From Ypsolopha sequella (Eukaryota; Arthropoda; Insecta; Lepidoptera; Ypsolophidae): a stretch of DNA of 64,000 nucleotides. The DNA lies in contig OW204011.1 of the NCBI GenBank assembly GCA_934047225.1, positions 13,714,339 to 13,778,338 on the forward strand, in the 5' to 3' direction. Below, one piece after another: positions 61,765 through 64,000 of this stretch (its first letter is position 1; the number at the start of each line of letters is the position of its first letter). The notes beneath the pieces are model-generated. The model ran no database searches. It was given only the letters and a program-made list of their open reading frames with translations, and was not told the DNA's origin. A program made the position numbers and the translations under genes.

Positions 61765-62149
61765 TGATGAATACTAATATAAATAAATATTATAAATTGA
61801 CGTATTATAAAAATAAATAATGTAAAAACAGCATGTAAATAATTTCAAATAATGTAAAATGATGGATATATGAATAGTATAAAGCTATGATAAAACACTT
61901 TCAATTTTATCAAATGAATGTGATAAAAGCCAAGAATGAAGCTTTTCTAACAGTTTCTTTTTTAACTTTGTTGATACGTAAGAGAGAATTGCTTACTAAT
62001 TTGGTTATAGATGAAGGGGCCTAGAAAAATTTAAGCAAAAGTTAAATTTAGTTTTGGTACTTTAATTTTGTCTTGTAGTCTGATAGATCGGTCACTATTT
62101 TTTGAGATGTGGACGATTTGGAACTGTTTATAAATTTTTACAAATGATG
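61765..62149. other. AT-rich spacer
   Basis: TAAATAAT-rich sequence after the RTE fragment; possibly its tail. No gene. Confidence 0.4.
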
Positions 62150-62830
62150 TTTTTTATAAAAAAATATATATATATTTTACTTATTTTTATATTTCTCATT
62201 TATGCTCAACTTTTTTTAAATTGCTATAATTTTCCTGTAATTGGCCAGGAAATGGTCGATCTATAATCGACATTTTTTTCATATTTTTCGGTCTACCAGT
62301 TTCGGAGACATATTTACATACATATTTAGGTGGTTTTTTAAAGATTTCTCAAAACCAGTGCCAGTAAATTATACTTTTACAGTCAGCTTTTTAATTTTTA
62401 CAATTTGATACCCAAATTGTATGTTTAAAATAATATTTTTTATTTTTCTCACTTTTGTTTTGGAAATATTTTGAAAAATTTTAAAATTTACATTTTATTT
62501 TACACCATGATTTTTGAGAAAATTATTGCTATTATTGTGCCAAAATTCATGTCTTTATTTTTAACGGTGCTAAAGTTATGAGGCTGTGACATACGGACGG
62601 ACGGACGGACGGACAACGGAGTTTCACCATAAAGGTTTCTTTTGTACCTTTTAGGTACTACGGAACCCTAAAAATACGGTGCCAAATTTCATGTCTTTAT
62701 CTTTAACGGTGCTAAAGTTATGAGGGCTGTGACATACGGACGGACGGACGGACGGACGGGCAACGGAGTTTCACCATAAAGGTTCCTTTTGTACCTTTTT
62801 AGGTACTACGGAATCCTAAAAATACGTCAA
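62150..62830 (+). repeat. Interspersed repeat with duplicated 3' end
   Basis: Related to 57350-57795. The last ~130 bp occur twice in tandem (about 62545-62672 and 62680-62822): each has GTCTTTATTTTTAACGGTGC or the TCTTTATCTTTAACGGTGC variant, a run of GGAC units, AACGGAGTTTCACCATAAAG and TAGGTACTACGGAA. Non-coding. Confidence 0.65.
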
Positions 62831-63067
62831 CCCAAATGCAACAAGATACGGGCGTTTTTGAGGCACCATCGTCCGTGAAACAGCTGCTCATGTGCGGCGT
62901 TTTAAAATAGACCTTTCTCCTGCGAGTTAAAGTCTTTAAGTTACAGTTGGATATCTTCTTCTCTGATGTTTTGTGTGTGTTTTTTTATCATTAAATCGTG
63001 TGGTTTTAATTAAAGGTCACAGTCTTTTTACAGTCTGTATATAGATCTAGGTCTTGCAATGCATGAC
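62831..63067. other. Short spacer
   Basis: Nothing recognised. Confidence 0.4.
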
Positions 63068-63408
63068 GACTATAGGTTGTTAACTTCATGCCTACCGCGC
63101 CCATGGGGTACAGGGGGTACGAAGTGGCACGTGACTTAGTTTGCAGGGCCGTGCACAAGCCATTCCAAGTACACAAGTATGACATTGACAACTTTAAAAT
63201 ATCATAAAGAGATCCATTATACATCGGTTTATGCTACCCTTATCTAAGGAGCAACCTCCTCGGCGACTGGCCTTGGTCCGACTTGGTCCGACCCACGCGG
63301 TGTGCTCGCTCACCCTCCCGCCACACCATCCGCATCCCCTCCGAGACCCCGCCCACCAACCCCTATACCCCGTGGGCGCGGTAGGCACGAAGTTGACAAC
63401 CTATAGTC
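63068..63408. mobile_element. Foldback MITE, about 340 bp
   Basis: The left end GACTATAGGTTGTTAACTTC ... TACCGCGCCCATGGGGTAC pairs with the right end GTACCCCGTGGGCGCGGTA-type text ... GACAACCTATAGTC over about 50 bp. The GC-rich core gives ORFs on both strands (Pro/His-rich or Gly-rich) that are by-products. Confidence 0.7.
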
Positions 63409-64000
63409 TTCTTTGCTTGTGTGAATTATCTGTATACATGCAATCGACACGCAGGCACGCACACTATTGCAGGGCCATATTAGCAACTGAGCGTTGGGGC
63501 AATAAAACCAACTGTCAACAAGGATGTGCGAGGAAGTACACGTGCTTATCGATTGTTTGCTACCTTGGTTGGCAATTTCGCTTGTTATTGACATTAGTTT
63601 ATTCGCAAAAATGTAGTTTATAGAGTAATTAGATAATTAAGTAACTTAGTATAAATTAATATAGACATTGTTTTTATTTAATGATTTAATTAATATATAA
63701 TAAGTAATAATACATATTTTACTTAATATAGAAATTAAAACGTTTTGTACGACTAGAAATTATCTTAAAAAAAAACTGTAATCTACTATTCAATCTATTT
63801 ATTAATCGAAATTAAAATATTCTGTAGTTTTAATATACTTACTTACAACAATTGTTAATGTTTAATGACAATATGTGCATAAAGTAACAAAAATTTTTTA
63901 CGCCCAAATAAATCTATAGATAGCAAAAAAAAAAACGCCGGTACACGCATTACATTACGCTTCGCCATAAGCCCCGCGAGCGTGAGCGAGAGGTCCCATG
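63409..64000. other. AT-rich window edge
   Basis: No gene or boundary recognised. CGAGCGTGAGCGAGAGG near 63980 is an AT-poor patch at the end of the window. Confidence 0.4.

Noticed and set aside
63231..63623. 130-codon Pro/His-rich ORF and its antisense Gly-rich ORF
   Set aside because: Both lie in the GC-rich core and arm of a foldback MITE.

Overview
The window looks like TE-dense nuclear DNA of a moth or butterfly. The signs are AT-rich spacers, BEL/Pao, Ty3/Gypsy, CR1/jockey-like and RTE-like retroelements, tRNA-derived SINEs, and many foldback/MITE families of types I associate with Lepidoptera. I see no bacterial-style genes. The species cannot be named from sequence alone.

One host-type gene is supported. 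Six minus-strand exons (36078-36410, 24784-25134, 16485-16838, 12772-13137, 7997-8323 and 6015-6442) each encode one fibronectin-III-like domain. All have consensus splice sites, all introns are phase 1, and the last exon ends in a stop. They join into a 719-residue open frame with no stop. The signal-peptide exon was not found and is probably outside the window. The introns (1.5 to 11 kb) are filled with transposon debris.

Layout: 0-6 kb holds MITEs, foldbacks and two LINE 3' ends. 6-13 kb holds the three 3'-most FN3 exons, a 330-bp palindrome, a small element with a recombinase-like N-terminus, and a ~1-kb array of 8-bp GTATCNNN repeats. 13-25 kb holds a dead mariner, LINE and SINE fragments, tandem duplications, foldbacks and two FN3 exons. 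25-36 kb holds a 620-bp palindrome, a CR1/jockey-like LINE with an intact 990-codon ORF2, a 124-bp satellite that switches orientation, a THAP-domain relic, and the most 5' FN3 exon. 36-43 kb holds Penelope-type terminal repeats with hammerhead-like cores, a CpG-rich element with a MADF relic, a pogo/Tigger derivative carrying a hAT MITE, and a foldback whose arms are 49-bp repeats of palindromes.

From 43.6 to 55.7 kb there is a nested stack. An almost new BEL/Pao element (44099-50769; two differences between its 451-bp LTRs; CTTTC target duplication) sits inside the integrase gene of an older, decayed Ty3/Gypsy element. That element is flanked by inverted Penelope-like terminal repeats. A ~47-bp tandem array lies exactly where the Gypsy leader and primer-binding region should be. 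55-64 kb holds more foldbacks, SINE-like repeats, an RTE-like C-terminus and simple repeats.

No operon or multi-gene system is visible. The interest lies in the FN3 gene and in repeat architecture: hammerhead-like stems that covary between copies, arrays that look derived from element parts, and nested insertions that give a relative chronology.
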